Under the pieces are notes generated by a model. The model was not told where the DNA came from. It saw only the letters and a program-made list of their open reading frames with translations, and searched no databases. Below are positions 62,780 through 64,000 of a DNA stretch of 64,000 nucleotides, piece after piece. The translations under genes were made by a program, and so were the position numbers. Positions within the stretch are counted from its first letter, which is position 1, and every line of letters begins with the position of its first letter. This DNA is from Nematostella vectensis. Its lineage: Eukaryota > Cnidaria > Anthozoa > Actiniaria > Edwardsiidae. The stretch is from assembly GCF_932526225.1 (NCBI RefSeq), contig NC_064043.1, positions 12,274,085-12,338,084 of the forward strand. Reading direction: 5' to 3'.

Positions 62780-63665
62780 GTGGGGGGCGCTTATTAATAA
62801 TTTTGGTTCAAAGGGGGCGCTTATTCGGGGTTCCCTTATAATAGTTTTGGTTCAGAGTGGGGCGCTTATTCGGGGAAGGCGCTTATTAATAATTTTTGTT
62901 CAAAGGGGGTGCTTATTTGGGGGGTCGCTTATTAATAGTTTTGGTTCAAAGTGGGGCGCTTATTCGGGGGTGGCGCTTATTAATAATTTTGGTTCAAAGG
63001 GGGCGCTTATTTGGGGGGTCGCTTATTAATAGTTTTGGTTCAAAGTGGGGCGCTTATTCGGGGGTGGCGCTTATTAATAATTTTGGTTCAAAGGGGGCGC
63101 TTATTTGGGGGGTCGCTTATTAATAGTTTTGGTTCAAAGTGGGGCGCTTATTCGGGGGTGGCGCTTATTAATAATTTTGGTTCAAAGGGGGCGCTTATTT
63201 GGGGGGGTCGTTTATTAATAATTTTGGTTCAAAGGGGGCACTTATTTGGGGGGTCCCTTATTAATAATTTTGGTTTAAAGGGGGTGCTTATTCGGGGGAG
63301 GCGCTTTTAATAGTTTGGGTTCAAAGGGGGCTTATTCAGGGGGGCCCTTATTAATAGTTTTGGTTCAAAGTGGGACGGTTATTAATAATTTTGGTTCAAA
63401 GGGTGCGCTTATTTGGGGGAGGCACTTATTAATAATTTTGGTTCATAGGGGGCGCTTATTCAGGGGGGTCGTTTATTAATAATTTTGTTTCAAAGGGGGT
63501 GCTTATTCGGGGGAGGCGCTTATTGGTAGTTTTGGTTCTAAGTTATTTAACTCAGTTTCAAACATGGGGAGGAGACATGGCCCTTATTAATAGTTTTGGT
63601 TCAAAGGAGGCGTTTATTCCGGAGGGGTGCTTATTTGGGGGAGCCACTTATTTGAGGGAGGCACA
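62780..63665. repeat. degenerate ~47-bp tandem array with 94-bp higher-order period
   Basis: GCGCTTATTAATAATTTTGG plus TTCAAAGGGG units alternate with GCGCTTATTCGGGGG-type segments. TGGCGCTTATTAATAATTTT recurs at 62971, 63065 and 63159, exactly 94 bp apart, while flanking units are more diverged. The related motif GGCGCTTATTC also occurs at about 47825-47920. Open frames across it are artefacts. Confidence 0.9.
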
Positions 63666-64000
63666 CGAGTGATTACGGTTTTCCCTTTTTTTTAGATGGG
63701 TATAACCTAAGTTTATGTATAGAGAGTAGATTCTTTATTTTCTTTGAATGTTTTTACATTTTTTTCAAGTGCAGTAGACATTCAGCAACTTACAGAACTA
63801 ATATGATAACTTATGAATCCTATGAATCAACAATATTTTATAATTACATTTAATTGCTTTTAAAATATTTACAAAATGATTTACCATTAAAATTGACTAG
63901 TCTGGTGGAATTCATAAATAATGGGATATTGATTATTTACAATCTTGTGTGTGTATATATATGTATTCAAAGTGTAATGTTTTTTAAATAAATATTTTGG
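63666..64000. other. AT-rich right edge
   Basis: I see no gene or repeat; one short TGTGTGTGTATATATATG dinucleotide run lies near 63943. Confidence 0.4.

Noticed and set aside
62655..63310. Frames of 75-124 codons (GALIRG/NNFGSKGAL type)
   Set aside because: They are translations of the 47/94-bp tandem array.

Overview
This window is eukaryotic nuclear DNA from an animal. Its genes are split by many GT-AG introns, and it carries small DNA transposons (MITEs), minisatellites and long G/C homopolymers. The encoded proteins (a P4-ATPase flippase, SAP30, HMGB, SEC61 alpha, a small CAP protein) are ordinary metazoan families. The compact gene spacing and the dense MITE/minisatellite content fit a cnidarian such as a sea anemone, but that placement is inference.

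Layout. (1) 0.1-2.5 kb, minus strand: a two-exon gene for a 119-residue protein with two SAM-like domains, plus one candidate exon at the left edge. (2) 2.5-6.4 kb: mostly non-coding, with two copies of a TTAA-flanked MITE and one weak small ORF. (3) 6.4-36.8 kb, minus strand: a complete ATP8A-type phospholipid flippase gene. I could follow 44 coding exons with unbroken phase, giving 3435 nt and 1144 residues. Its introns hold a ~6 kb satellite of 56-bp units, at least six further tandem arrays and several MITEs. (4) 38.5-42.8 kb, minus strand: SAP30, four exons, 162 residues. (5) 43.7-44.9 kb, plus strand: a two-box HMGB gene, 192 residues, divergent from SAP30 across an 842-bp interval that contains a duplicated promoter block. 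(6) 45.9-46.6 kb, minus strand: an unrecognised basic 233-residue protein. (7) 46.6-50.9 kb: repeat-bearing intergenic DNA. (8) 51.0-53.4 kb, plus strand: a secreted CAP/SCP protein, three exons, 166 residues. (9) 53.5-55 kb: a CpG-rich 37-bp minisatellite and a 91-bp repeat. (10) 55.9-62.1 kb, minus strand: SEC61 alpha, 13 exons, 475 residues, with a ~1 kb piggyBac-like non-autonomous element in its last intron. (11) 62.3-64 kb: a degenerate 47/94-bp array and AT-rich DNA.

The genes are mainly unrelated housekeeping genes and do not form a pathway. The closest functional pairing is SAP30 (histone deacetylase complex) beside HMGB (chromatin architecture), which share a divergent promoter. The most striking structural theme is inside the flippase gene. 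Tandem repeats have grown repeatedly from splice-site boundaries, the last 17 codons lie beyond a ~6 kb satellite, and an inverted MITE pair flanks exons 3-11 in a geometry known to favour circular RNA.
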